A stretch of 64,000 bases of DNA from Acanthosepion pharaonis (Eukaryota; Mollusca; Cephalopoda; Sepiida; Sepiidae), in contig CAHIKZ030001197.1 of the NCBI GenBank assembly GCA_903632075.3, positions 483,501 to 547,500 of the forward strand. Direction: 5' to 3'. The position numbers and the translations under genes were made by a program. Each line of letters opens with the position of its first letter. Positions within the stretch are counted from its first letter, which is position 1. The notes under the pieces were generated by a model that saw only the letters and a list, made by a program, of their open reading frames with translations, did not search any database and was not told where the DNA came from. Of this stretch, positions 55,984-64,000 are shown one piece after another.

Positions 55984-57290
55984 ATGACTGATATAAAAAT
56001 GAAAAAAAAAAAAATTAACAGACATAGAGAGCCAGCTTGGAAGGCAAAACTAATGGGCGAAATAAAGAAAATCAGATGTGAGATTTCTATATTAGATGAG
56101 CTCAATAGAAACGCAAATATCTCAACACGCATGTGCAAGAAAATCAAGCGGAAATATAAAATTAAATCCCTAATTGAAATTTCTTCAATCAAGGAAATGC
56201 TGAAAGAGAAACTTCAGCTAAATGCACAGAGAACAAGACGATACGAAAAACGTTGTGGGTTCGCCAAAATAAAGTATTTCAAACGGGCTTTAAGAAATTC
56301 TACAGGGAAATTGAAAAAGCACCAACATCTATTGACAAAGTGCAGACATTTTGGGAGAATATTTGGAGCAGCCCAAAGGAATATAACTCAAATACAGAAT
56401 GGATCCAACGTGATGAAGAACGAATGCTGGATGCACCTCTGCAAGAGTCGGAAAACATAACTACAAATAATGTTAGGCAATCCTAAAGCTGATGTTGATC
56501 ATCTGTATGTGCCCAGATCCGAAGGAGACAGAGGATTAGTTCAACTAGAACTGTCCTACAAAACTACAACAATTAACCTTCAATGACACCAGGAAACTAC
56601 ACAAGACTGGGTGATATGTGTCAAAGAACATGAAAGTAGTAAGAGTTTTTATTCCATAATAAAAGAAGCCACCATGTTCAAAATGGAGTTTCAAATGGGT
56701 GCAAAAATACAAGTAAAGCACATTACACCGACTGAAGATGCAAAATACTTAAAAAAAGAAAGCAAAAGCAAATGCAACTGACCAGATATACATAAACAAT
56801 AAACCGCTTCATGGCCAATACACTGACCGTACCAAACAAGTTGATGTAGACAAAACCCGTACTCATCAGTGGCTCCATAGTGCGGGGTTAAAAGCTGAAA
56901 CTGAAGGTTTTATCCTTGCTGCACAGGACCAATGCTTGTTAACTTGAAATTATCAAGCACACATACTAAAATATTGTGTTAGCCCAAAATACAGATTCTG
57001 GGATAAATATCCAGAAACAATTAATCATCTTGTATCAGTTTGCAAGGTATTGGCACCCACTGAATATAAAACCCGGCACGACAGAGTGGGTCAATATCTG
57101 CACTGGAAAATCTGCAACTTTTACTGAAAGAAAATGGTATGGACACCATTCAGACCCGGTTACGGAGATTGGACCTGTTACAATTTTATGGGACTACACA
57201 ATACACACAGAACAATCAAAGCTAACCACCCAGACATCGTTATTGGAATGTCTCAGTTATTTCTCTTTAACTCAACCCTACAAGTTTTTG
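55984..57290 (+). pseudogene. LINE (group C) with the reverse transcriptase domain deleted
   Basis: The N-terminal part, open at 55984-56460, reads EPAWKAKLMGEIKKIRCEIS, then MCKKIKRKYKIKS and LQLNAQRTRRYEKR, and in the next frame FYREIEKAPT, WENIWSSPKEYN and QRDEERMLDAPLQE. This is the linker that precedes the RT in this group. At about 56490 it jumps to DVDHLYVPRSEGDRGLVQLE, the segment that normally follows the RT, and continues with CVKEHESSKSFY, QWLHSAGLKAETEGF, a KYCVSPKYRFWDK zinc-finger-like site that has lost cysteines, HLVSVCKVLAPTEYKTRHDR and IKANHPDIVI. About a 500-residue RT domain is therefore missing. Frame changes are frequent. Confidence 0.75.
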
Positions 57291-57640
57291 GTTCACCACT
57301 GCTGTGGCCTGGTATTGAACTCACAACTCTTTGGGTTCTAGTCACTGGATCTAACCAACGTCTTTATCCACGGGACCATTATTCTTTTGACTAGATCCAA
57401 AGAGATTTGAGTTCAATAGCGTACCATAGCAGTGATGAACCAAAACTTAGAGAGTTGTGTTAAAAGGAGTTAACTGGGACATCCGGAAGAGGCATGGCAT
57501 GTGGAACTAGGGCAATCTATCCTGGTTGACGAATTAAAGAGTTAGGTTCGAAATGAATATGGTAACGAAGACAAGGATAACATTCCGAATAATGTAAATA
57601 ATTCGAGTAAGCATAATTCTTCATCTCAAAGATATAGACA
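57255..57640. mobile_element. SINE-C head-to-head pair, second locus
   Basis: A minus-strand copy (57255-57385: AACTCAACCCTACAAG, CTGGTATTGAACTCACAACT B box side, CCAACGTCTTTATCCACG A box side) meets a plus-strand copy (57386-57640: AGTTCAATAGCG B box, GGCATGTGGAACTAG, ATTCCGAATAATGTAAATAA, ending AAAGATATAGACAGATATG). The hammerhead-like part of the plus copy is deleted (GGTTCGAAATGAATATGG). Confidence 0.7.
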
Positions 57641-57654
57641 GATATGTCGATTGA

Positions 57655-57725
57655 CTGTAGTCAAATTGAGATCTTCAAAAGTCGCATATATACGGTATAT
57701 ATGGAAGTATGCTTATCATGATAGT
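57655..57725. repeat. MITE-like fragment related to 52.63-53.15 kb
   Basis: AGTCAAATTGAGATCTTCAA and GCATATATACGGTATATA resemble the unit ends at 52.6 and 53.1 kb. Confidence 0.4.
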
Positions 57726-57919
57726 GTTTTTGGGTGAATTATGATCTGAAACAATCTCTATATTTAGTCAGTTGTGTGCTATGCGTGATACACGCTTAGG
57801 CGATCATGTATCTTTCGATACATGACTGACGAGGCCGATGTTTTCTTGCAGTAGGTTACCATCCCTTTCTGCGGTAGACCAGTTACCATCCAAGGATATA
57901 GAACCCGGCCTGTCGTATT

Positions 57920-58065
57920 ATTTACACATAGCTGTTGGGGGGGATTCATACCATTCCCAATGGTATTAGCACGGAAGTGAATGTAATGGATTCAACTGAA
58001 ATTCGAACTTGGCTCTTACGATTCCTCAGTCCGAGCCGTTATCCATTACTCCTTCCTATATTTAG
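57920..58065 (-). mobile_element. SINE-B fragment (tRNA-like part and tail)
   Basis: CATAGCTGTTGGGGGGGATT, TTCCCAATGGTATTAGCACG tail, then GAAATTCGAACTTGG (B box side) and CCGTTATCCATTACTCC (A box side). The 5S part is missing. Confidence 0.65.
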
Positions 58066-58490
58066 CGGTGAATATTAATCAGTGAACATTATACAGTGAC
58101 GAAGAAAGATATTATTTAGAAAGTGACTTTTGTTGCGTAAAATAAAAGCTATCTACATCATCAATCGATGCACGTATTGATTAAAAGACTTACCAATGTA
58201 CAGGTGAAAAAAAAAACGATACTAAACAAACGTTCATCGAAGTAGCACATTTGAATGTCTGGAAGAAATAAAAAGAATTTGGCTTTTGATCATTGAAATT
58301 ACATAATATGGAACGAAGTGTCTGGTCATGATTTGTATGCATGATTTCTTAAATATGTCGCCAAGAAAAAAATCATCAGTCAGAATAGAACTAAGAAATT
58401 AAAACATATAAAAAAATATCACCGTACTTTTTACTTGTCTTGTCTTCTTTTAAATCATTTCATTTTTATGATCGAAGATGTTTATCTCTA
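58066..58490. other. unassigned AT-rich DNA
   Basis: Nothing recognised. Confidence 0.35.
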
Positions 58491-58494
58491 TTCA

Positions 58495-58868
58495 TGTGTA
58501 GATCAATATATAACATAGATTATAACTATATATTGTAATAACAGATATTATAACTGTATATTTTTATAAGATATATTATTATAATATATTATAACTATAT
58601 ATTATAATAACATTTATTATTATCACATATATTCTAACTATATATTATTATAACAAATATTATTATAACATATTATAACTATATATTATTATCACATATA
58701 TTATAACTATATATTCTTATCACATATATTGTAACTATATATTATTATAACATATATTGTAACTATATATTATTATCACATATATTATTATAACATATAT
58801 TATAACATATATATTATTATAACATATATTATAACTATATATTGTAATAACATGTATTATTATAATTC
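58495..58868. repeat. AT-rich satellite-like repeat
   Basis: Recurring TATTATTATAACATATATT, ATAACTATATATTATTAT and ATCACATATATT phrases, with a rough period of 25-35 bp and many indels. Confidence 0.85.
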
Positions 58869-59149
58869 CTATGGCAAGTATTTTTCTTATTACTGTTTTT
58901 CAGGTATCAATTGTAAAACCAACTCAGTTTTATGAATACTTACATATTTATGTATTTTTGTTATAGTCGTCAGTGTGTTGGTGTTCGAGCCTAGATATAT
59001 GCCGAGATTTTGAATGCTGATTTTCAAGGCAAGCCGGGTTTATCCACGTATTTGTTTTGTTTTCACATACTGATGCCTTTATGACGTAATTTATCACTTA
59101 TATAAAGATTTGTAAATGTTTTTCTTTTCATCACCTGATGTTTCAACCT

Positions 59150-59358
59150 GGAAGGTATTTTAACAGAGGATGGAAATTGTGACACCAAAATCCGAACACG
59201 TATTGAACTAGTGAAAGAGGCATCTCAAAAGCTAAGAAAAGTACTGAGACACAAAGAAATTTCTTTAGAAACAGTGTTGGATTTCTATGTGATATCAATC
59301 CTCTTATATGCCAATGAATGCTGGACAATCTATCCATGGATGAGGAGAAAACCGGAGA
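59150..59358 (+). pseudogene. LINE C-terminal fragment (group B), 5' of the Tc1 insertion
   Basis: Translation LTEDGNCDTKIRTRIELVKE, ASQKLRKVLRHKEISLETVL, DFYVISILLYANECWT and WMRRKPE. It is open up to the TA at 59359-59360, where the Tc1-like element begins. After the transposon the frame resumes at 61006 as AKMWLSKRTLRIP and then stops. This is the thumb/C-terminal link region of group B. Confidence 0.85.
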
Positions 59359-59360
59359 TA

Positions 59361-61005
59361 CAGCGACTTACAAAAGTCTACACCCCCTTTGAAAATTTAT
59401 ATATTTTGGATAATTTAACAGGGAACAACATATTTTTTCAATTCCAATGATTGTTAAATAATAAGCAGATCCATCACACTTTCCTTTGATATAAAAATTA
59501 CATTTTCAAACACTGATTCTTAAAATCATGTGATTTAGAAAACTGTCTTTGCAAAAGTCTACCCCCCCAGATATTATACTGTGTTATCACATAGTTTATC
59601 ATTGGTGTATAGAATCCAGAACAATCAAAAGTGGCATTTGCGTTCTTCCATAACAAACAAACTTGCCCAGTCTATTATTTTGCCATATAAGGTGATTTAA
59701 CTGTCTAAAAAATCATCCACCACATGGTTTCTTGGTATGTTGGTCTTTGGAATCTGACTGTAAACATAAAGTGTCCAACTCGGGATAGAAAATGGGCAAA
59801 CCTCTGTCTAAGGAACTTAAAAAAAAACTTTATTATTCAGAAGTGCAATTAAAATAATGGCTATAAAAAGATTGCAAAAACTTTAGAATTGCCCATAAGG
59901 ACTGTTAAAACAATAGTTTTTAGTGCACAAAACCACTGCTACCCTACCAAGATATGGGAGGCCGAGCAAACTTACCAGAAGAGCAAAATCAAAACTGGTC
60001 CGGGGGACAACCTCCAACCCTAGTGCAACACTGGAAGAAATGAAAGCTTCAATTTCCAGTACTGGAACAGATGTCCATGCATCTACAATTTCCAGAGTAT
60101 TGCACCGGTCTGGCCTGCAAGGGAGGGTAGCTAGAAAAAAGCCCCTTCTGAAGCCTATGCACAAACAAGCTAGTGTCAAAAGTCACATCATTGATTCCAT
60201 GACCATGTGGCGAAAGATGTTGTGGTCAGATGAGACCAAAGTCGAGTTGTTTGGAAAAAAATACGAAACGCTACATTTGGCGGAAAAAAGGCACTGCTCA
60301 CCAACATCGTTACATTGTCCCCACTGTAAAGTATAGCGATGGCTCGATCATGTTTTGGGGCTGTTTTTCGGCTGCAGGGCCTGGAGAGCTGGTAACCATC
60401 CAAGGTGTTATGGACAATGTCAAGTACCGAGAAATATTGGAGGCAAACCTGCTGAAGCCTGCTAGAGCTCTGCGCTTGGGTCACAATTTCAAGTTTCAAC
60501 AAGATAACGACCAAAAGCATGTGTGAAAGATTGGTTTGCTAGCAAGAAAATCATAGTTTTGGAGTGGCCCAGCCAGTCTCCAGATCTCAATTCTATAGAA
60601 AATCTATGGCGAGATCTAAAGCTGGCTGTGCATTGACGTTTCCCATCGAATCTGACACAGTTCTGCCATGAAGAATGGCAAAAACTATCAGTAGACCACT
60701 TCAGCAAGCTTGTGGAAGGCTACCCGATGCGTCTGCAGGCTGTAATTGACGCAGCAGGATCACCCATAAAGTATTAACTGAAGACATTCCAAATGGGGTG
60801 TAGACTTTTGCAAAGACATTTTTCAAAATTATCTATGTTTAAGAATCAGTTTTAAATTTTTCAAATGTATTTTGTGTGTTAAATAAAAGTGTAATAGATC
60901 TGCCTATTAAAACAAATTATTGGAGTTTAAAATATTAATTGTTACTATCAAAATAAAGAAAATACACCCAGTTTGCAAGCGGGTGTAGACTTTTGAAATG
61001 CACTG
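59361..61005 (+). mobile_element. Tc1-like transposon, 1645 bp, near complete
   Basis: Terminal inverted repeats CAGCGACTTACAAAAGTC.. (left) and CAGTGCATTTCAAAAGTC.. (right, reversed) share the CAAAAGTCTACACCC block, with TA on each outer side (59359-59360 and 61006-61007). The same block occurs again inside each end (left about 59551-59568, right about 60797-60815), the IR/DR layout of Tc1-like elements in which each end has two transposase sites. Insertion is in a LINE frame. Confidence 0.93.
59790..60777 (+). pseudogene. Tc1-like transposase with few lesions
   Basis: Likely start MGKPLSKELK at about 59790, then frameshifts near 59837-59935, and a long frame 59923-60230. HTH region about YGRPSKLTRRAKSKLVR and TISRVLHRSGLQGRVARKKP. 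Catalytic part: WRKMLWSDETKVELFG (first Asp), frameshift near 60265, GSIMFWGCFSAAGPGELV, KFQQDNDQKH (second Asp), and SPDLNSIENLW (third residue, Glu), a DD34E set. One indel near 60525 and one stop near 60635 (H*RFP) follow; it ends SPIKY and a stop at 60777. All three catalytic residues survive, but the frame is broken at several points. Confidence 0.92.
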
Positions 61006-61007
61006 TA

Positions 61008-61075
61008 GCAAAAATGTGGTTATCTAAAAGGACACTGAGAATTCCATGAACGGAGTTAGAAAGTATTGAGAAAGT
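61008..61075 (+). pseudogene. LINE fragment continuing after the Tc1 insertion
   Basis: AKMWLSKRTLRIP then stop, matching the EMWF.RRMLRIPWT motif that follows the MRRKPE stretch in group B. It joins the left part in frame across the TA duplication. Confidence 0.8.
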
Positions 61076-61624
61076 CTAAAAGAAAATGATAACGAAAAAA
61101 CAACGACATTGCTTATACAAATTTTTGTAAAATATAATTCTATGTCTACTTTGCTGTAACTTAGCGTTAATTTTGCAACAGTATGTCTACGGTTGACATG
61201 CCTAAAGTGTCATTTCATCTAGACTTGAGGAAATAATCCATCTATCCACATTTGACCTTATTTTCCATTTTTCTATTATAGTTTTGATCCGTCTTTTGAT
61301 TGGTTAATCAAGACATGCCCCCCAATTATTTTTTCTTAATTTTGGATGTTTGGTTCCCCACCCCACCTCCATTTTAACTCCAAAATAAGCTACCGATTTA
61401 TTTTAAGATTTCCCAAGTAAATCATTTTCATGATATGTTTTCTAACATCGTCTGACGAGGGACAATTTTACAGTTCGAAACACGGAATTTTTTGTGTAGC
61501 GATGTAAAATATTAGAATAAATGTATAATAATAACATATCGCTCTATTGCGCACATTTAAAAAAAGTAAATGCTAAGAACAGTGTATTCTTAACCTGCCT
61601 GTTCTTCTCTCTCTTTTTTCTCTC

Positions 61625-61626
<2 letters not shown>
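61076..61626. other. unassigned intergenic DNA
   Basis: No recognisable frame. Confidence 0.35.

Positions 61627-61671
<45 letters not shown>
61627..61671. repeat. (TA)n microsatellite
   Basis: Pure TA abutting the SINE-C 3' end. Confidence 0.95.
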
Positions 61672-61673
<2 letters not shown>

Positions 61674-61674
61674 C

Positions 61675-61975
61675 TGAGATGAGGACAATAGTCCGAATAA
61701 TGTAAATAATGTACATAATACCTCCTCTTTGTCGCCATATTTATTACAACGTTTCGGCTGTTGTTCACTCCGGCCTTCTTCAGGTGGTTGGAATGTCGAA
61801 CTGAACCCTTTATTTCGTTCAATGGGGTAGACTGTTCAGTTATCAGTTATCGTCTGTTAATTTCCCTCTGAAAGTTCTCCACTGCCTTAGCCGGGTATTG
61901 AACTCACTCTTGTTGGGTCCTGTTCCTGGATCTAACTAACGCCTTTATCCACTGTGCCATGTGTCCTTGAGGAAA
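61675..61975 (-). mobile_element. SINE-C, minus-strand copy
   Basis: Same body as 47290-47518 (GAGGACAATAGTCCGAATAAT, CAACGTTTCGGCTG, GGTTGGAATGTCGAACTGAA, CCGGGTATTGAACTC on the B box side, CGCCTTTATCCACTGTGCCA on the A box side). An insert of about 60 bp in the middle (ATTTCGTTCAATGGGGTAGA to CTGAAAG) is absent from the 47.3 kb copy and present in the plus copy at 47.6 kb in another form. Confidence 0.75.
61745..61786 (-). ncRNA. hammerhead-like motif in SINE-C, third copy
   Basis: Minus strand: CAC, CUGAAGA, extra A, GGC/GCC stem II, GAAA, CG, UU, then GUA. Core intact. Stem II is three to four pairs. Confidence 0.45.
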
Positions 61976-62009
61976 CCTATGTATGAATTTCTGGGTATTA
62001 TAAACCTAA

Positions 62010-62300
62010 TGTCAGCAACCGTTTTTTGCCAGTGCTCATATTGCAATTTTTTTGCTCTGTGTGCCACACTCTGAGTCGCTTCCTTGTAGATATAATTGAC
62101 CCATTGATCGGAAAATCTCCTTCATATGTCCGAAACTCTGCCCACTTTGTGGAAATAATCAAAGATGCTCGCATCCTATCCAACCGCTTGGACGTGGTGA
62201 GTTTGTTCACCAAGGTACTCACGGAGGAGACTCAGCTACAAAAATCTCCTGAGCCGACCAAGCATAGAAATGAATACAATTTGGGAACCAGTAATAAGGA
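62010..62300 (+). pseudogene. Penelope-like reverse transcriptase, N-terminal part
   Basis: The frame 62026-62304 reads HTLSRFLVDIIDPLIGKSPS, YVRNSAHFVEIIKD, ILSNRLDVVSLFTKV, the PLE RT segment where the FDVVSLFTNVP motif is usual; the first catalytic motif (F)DVVSLF is recognisable. After about 62250 the similarity stops. The palm YVDD part is missing. Confidence 0.75.
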
Positions 62301-62414
62301 ATGACAGAGAAGAGCGATAATAACAAAAATTGCAATATAAGCTCTGGTAAAAACACGGCATGATAAAAGCAAAAAAAAAATGCTTGCTGAAAATATTAGG
62401 TTTATAATGCCCAG

Positions 62415-62417
<3 letters not shown>

Positions 62418-62493
<76 letters not shown>

Positions 62494-62599
62494 ATATATA
62501 TAACTACATATAACTATATATATTTAAAATATATATAAATAGATATAATTATATATATTAAGCACTTACATAAATATACACACAAAATGCACATTCATT

Positions 62600-62669
<70 letters not shown>
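62418..62669. repeat. (CA)n, AT-rich stretch and (TA)n interrupting the PLE
   Basis: CA dinucleotides at 62418-62476, AT-rich sequence, then TA at 62608-62669. The PLE frame resumes right after. Confidence 0.95.
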
Positions 62670-62673
<4 letters not shown>

Positions 62674-62675
62674 TA

Positions 62676-63115
62676 TTACTAGCATCTATCGTAAACCCAC
62701 CTTTACGGGACTTTATTTGAATTGGCGTTCATTTGCTCCTGCATCAAGGAAAATCAATCTTGTTAAAACCTTGGTGTATAGAGCGCTTAAAATTTTTGTT
62801 CTATTAGATTGGACCGTGAATTTTGGGAACATTATGGAGATTTTCCTTAGTAACGGCTATCCGGAGGCCCTTATTGACTATATTATTAGTAAGAAGACTA
62901 AGGAATTTCATTCCCCAAAACCAGGGCCTTCTAAATGTCCGGTTTATTTGAAGATTCCCTGGATTGGGGATAGTGGTCAGGGCTTAATTAAGCAGGTTAG
63001 CAAGTCGGTTTCGGTTGTTTCCCATCAGTTGCTTTTACGTAGCATTTTTCGAACTAGGTCTGCGTTTCCGTCTTTTTCGCAAGGATGTATTGCCCTACAT
63101 CAAATTGAGTAATTT
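62676..63115 (+). pseudogene. Penelope-like RT thumb and linker
   Basis: Reads YRKPTFTGLYLNWRSFAPAS from about 62691, then RKINLVKTLVYRALKI, DYIISKKTKEFH, CPVYLKIPWIGDSGQGLIKQ and a SVVSHQLLLRSIFRTRSAFP step. YRKPTFT is the PLE RT motif after the catalytic site. A frame change occurs near 62815 and near 63105. Confidence 0.85.
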
Positions 63116-63473
63116 AGTATATGAATTTAATTGCAGTGTGTGCTGCTGGTTATGTGGGGCGTACAACCTTGCATTTGGAAACTAGAATCAATCAGCACGT
63201 ACCTTCCAAAAATACGATTTGGTAAGATAGATAGAATATGCTATCTTCCCCCCCCCCATGAATATGGAATCGGCTATTGCTCAACATTTAGTTGAGAATA
63301 TAGCTTGCGCCAAGTTGTTTAAAAAAGAGTGGTTTAAAATTATTCATACAGCCGATTCCAATAATCATTTGAAGATTTTTGAATCGGTCTGTATAGGATT
63401 AAGAAAACCTTCTCTCTGCCGGCAGAAAGAATTTATAAGGTCTCTGAATCTGTTGGGGGATATTTTATTTTAA
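63105..63473 (+). pseudogene. PLE GIY-YIG endonuclease domain
   Basis: SNLVYEFNCSVCAAGYVGRT, TLHLETRINQHVPS (GIY-YIG core with conserved Arg), then MESAIAQHLVENIACAKLF and FESVCIGLRKPSLCRQKEF (helical part with the conserved Glu), ending in GDILF and a stop at 63471. Shifts of frame near 63200-63255 (a poly-C run) break it. It directly follows the RT thumb, as in canonical PLEs. Confidence 0.85.
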
Positions 63474-63602
63474 CTGTCCCTCGCTAATTTATTTACACGA
63501 TTATACGTTACAAGTATATATACTTGTTTGTTATTTTAGTGTGTTTCCCCCTCTTTTTTGCTCTTCAATATCGTTAATATTCTTTTCGCTAATCCAACGA
63601 TT

Positions 63603-63641
63603 GTCTCCTGATGAGATGTTGGCTGAAAGGGCCCTAGAGAC
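63603..63641 (+). ncRNA. hammerhead-ribozyme-like motif downstream of the PLE ORF
   Basis: GUCUC and GAGAC form a perfect 5-bp stem I. CUGAUGA (63608-63614) and GAAA (63625-63628) are canonical. GGGCCC is a palindromic stem III, UA the cleavage dinucleotide. Stem II (GAUGUUGGCU) pairs poorly. Hammerhead motifs in the terminal repeats of PLEs are established, and this one lies 130 bp after the stop codon, as expected. Confidence 0.7.
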
Positions 63642-63711
63642 TTTTAAATTTAAAATCAATGCATTCCTTGTTTTTAAAAACTATTTATAAATTTTGTACC
63701 TCCAAACATTT

Positions 63712-63714
<3 letters not shown>

Positions 63715-63753
<39 letters not shown>

Positions 63754-63759
63754 CACATA

Positions 63760-63809
<50 letters not shown>

Positions 63810-63966
63810 CATTCATATATATATATATATACACATATACAATTGCCTATGTACACATAGATACATATACTTATACATAATTACGTATATATATATATAT
63901 ATATATACCTACACATATATATATATATACACATAAATATATATATGTACATACGTATATTTATTT

Positions 63967-64000
<34 letters not shown>
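63715..64000. repeat. (TA)n and AT/AC-rich tract to the window end
   Basis: TA dinucleotides with ACACATA, ACATACATTC and CACACA breaks. It follows the PLE terminus. Confidence 0.95.

Overview
The window looks like repeat-dense, AT-rich intergenic DNA from a metazoan nucleus. I find no host protein-coding gene, no intact rRNA gene and no intact tRNA gene. There are no prokaryotic operons or ribosome-binding sites. The combination of very long (TA)n arrays, tRNA- and 5S-derived SINEs, Penelope-like elements, several non-LTR (LINE) families with decayed C-termini, and mariner/Tc1 relics suggests a mollusc, most likely a cephalopod such as an octopus. That assignment is inference from repeat style, not a search result.

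Layout. 0-5 kb: a tandem tRNA-SINE array, GC-rich palindromic repeats, a Penelope-like (PLE) relic with inverted ends and a dead mariner. 7-10 kb: two copies of one LINE, the second carrying seven tandem in-frame copies of a 33-codon C-terminal module. 10-18 kb: huge (TA)n tracts, two foldback (MITE-like) elements and a pair of inverted hammerhead-ribozyme-like motifs. 18-33 kb: LINE C-termini, GC-rich repeats, a deleted Tc1-like element inside a purine tract and a mariner relic. 33-37 kb: a 54-bp minisatellite, a composite 5S rRNA-tRNA SINE and a dispersed repeat (called R30 here) whose 30-31 bp unit has expanded to 15 copies. 37-46 kb: inverted SINE copies with a tRNA-like head, an LTR with three LTR-end/primer-binding-site junctions in a row, a PLE-terminal inverted pair and a 310-bp palindrome. 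47-58 kb: head-to-head tRNA-SINE pairs whose body carries a hammerhead-like core, nested LINE/SINE insertions and a LINE lacking its whole RT domain. 59-64 kb: a nearly complete Tc1-like element (59361-61005) inserted within a LINE reading frame, and a PLE (RT part, GIY-YIG endonuclease, hammerhead motif) between (TA)n tracts.

The most interesting theme is hammerhead-like RNA motifs recurring in several different retroelement families. They share one topology: a type I layout with a tiny palindromic stem III. They often occur as inverted pairs and often next to (TA)n tracts. Most copies carry one or two core changes that should weaken or abolish cleavage; the one at 63603-63641 keeps the core but has a weak stem II. 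Second is the in-frame amplification of a LINE C-terminal module, with a weaker parallel duplication at 31955-32210.

Family names used below (SINE-A, SINE-B, SINE-C, R30, GC-palindrome family, LINE groups A-D) are labels for this window only. All boundaries were read by eye and are approximate unless a target-site duplication or repeat edge is stated.
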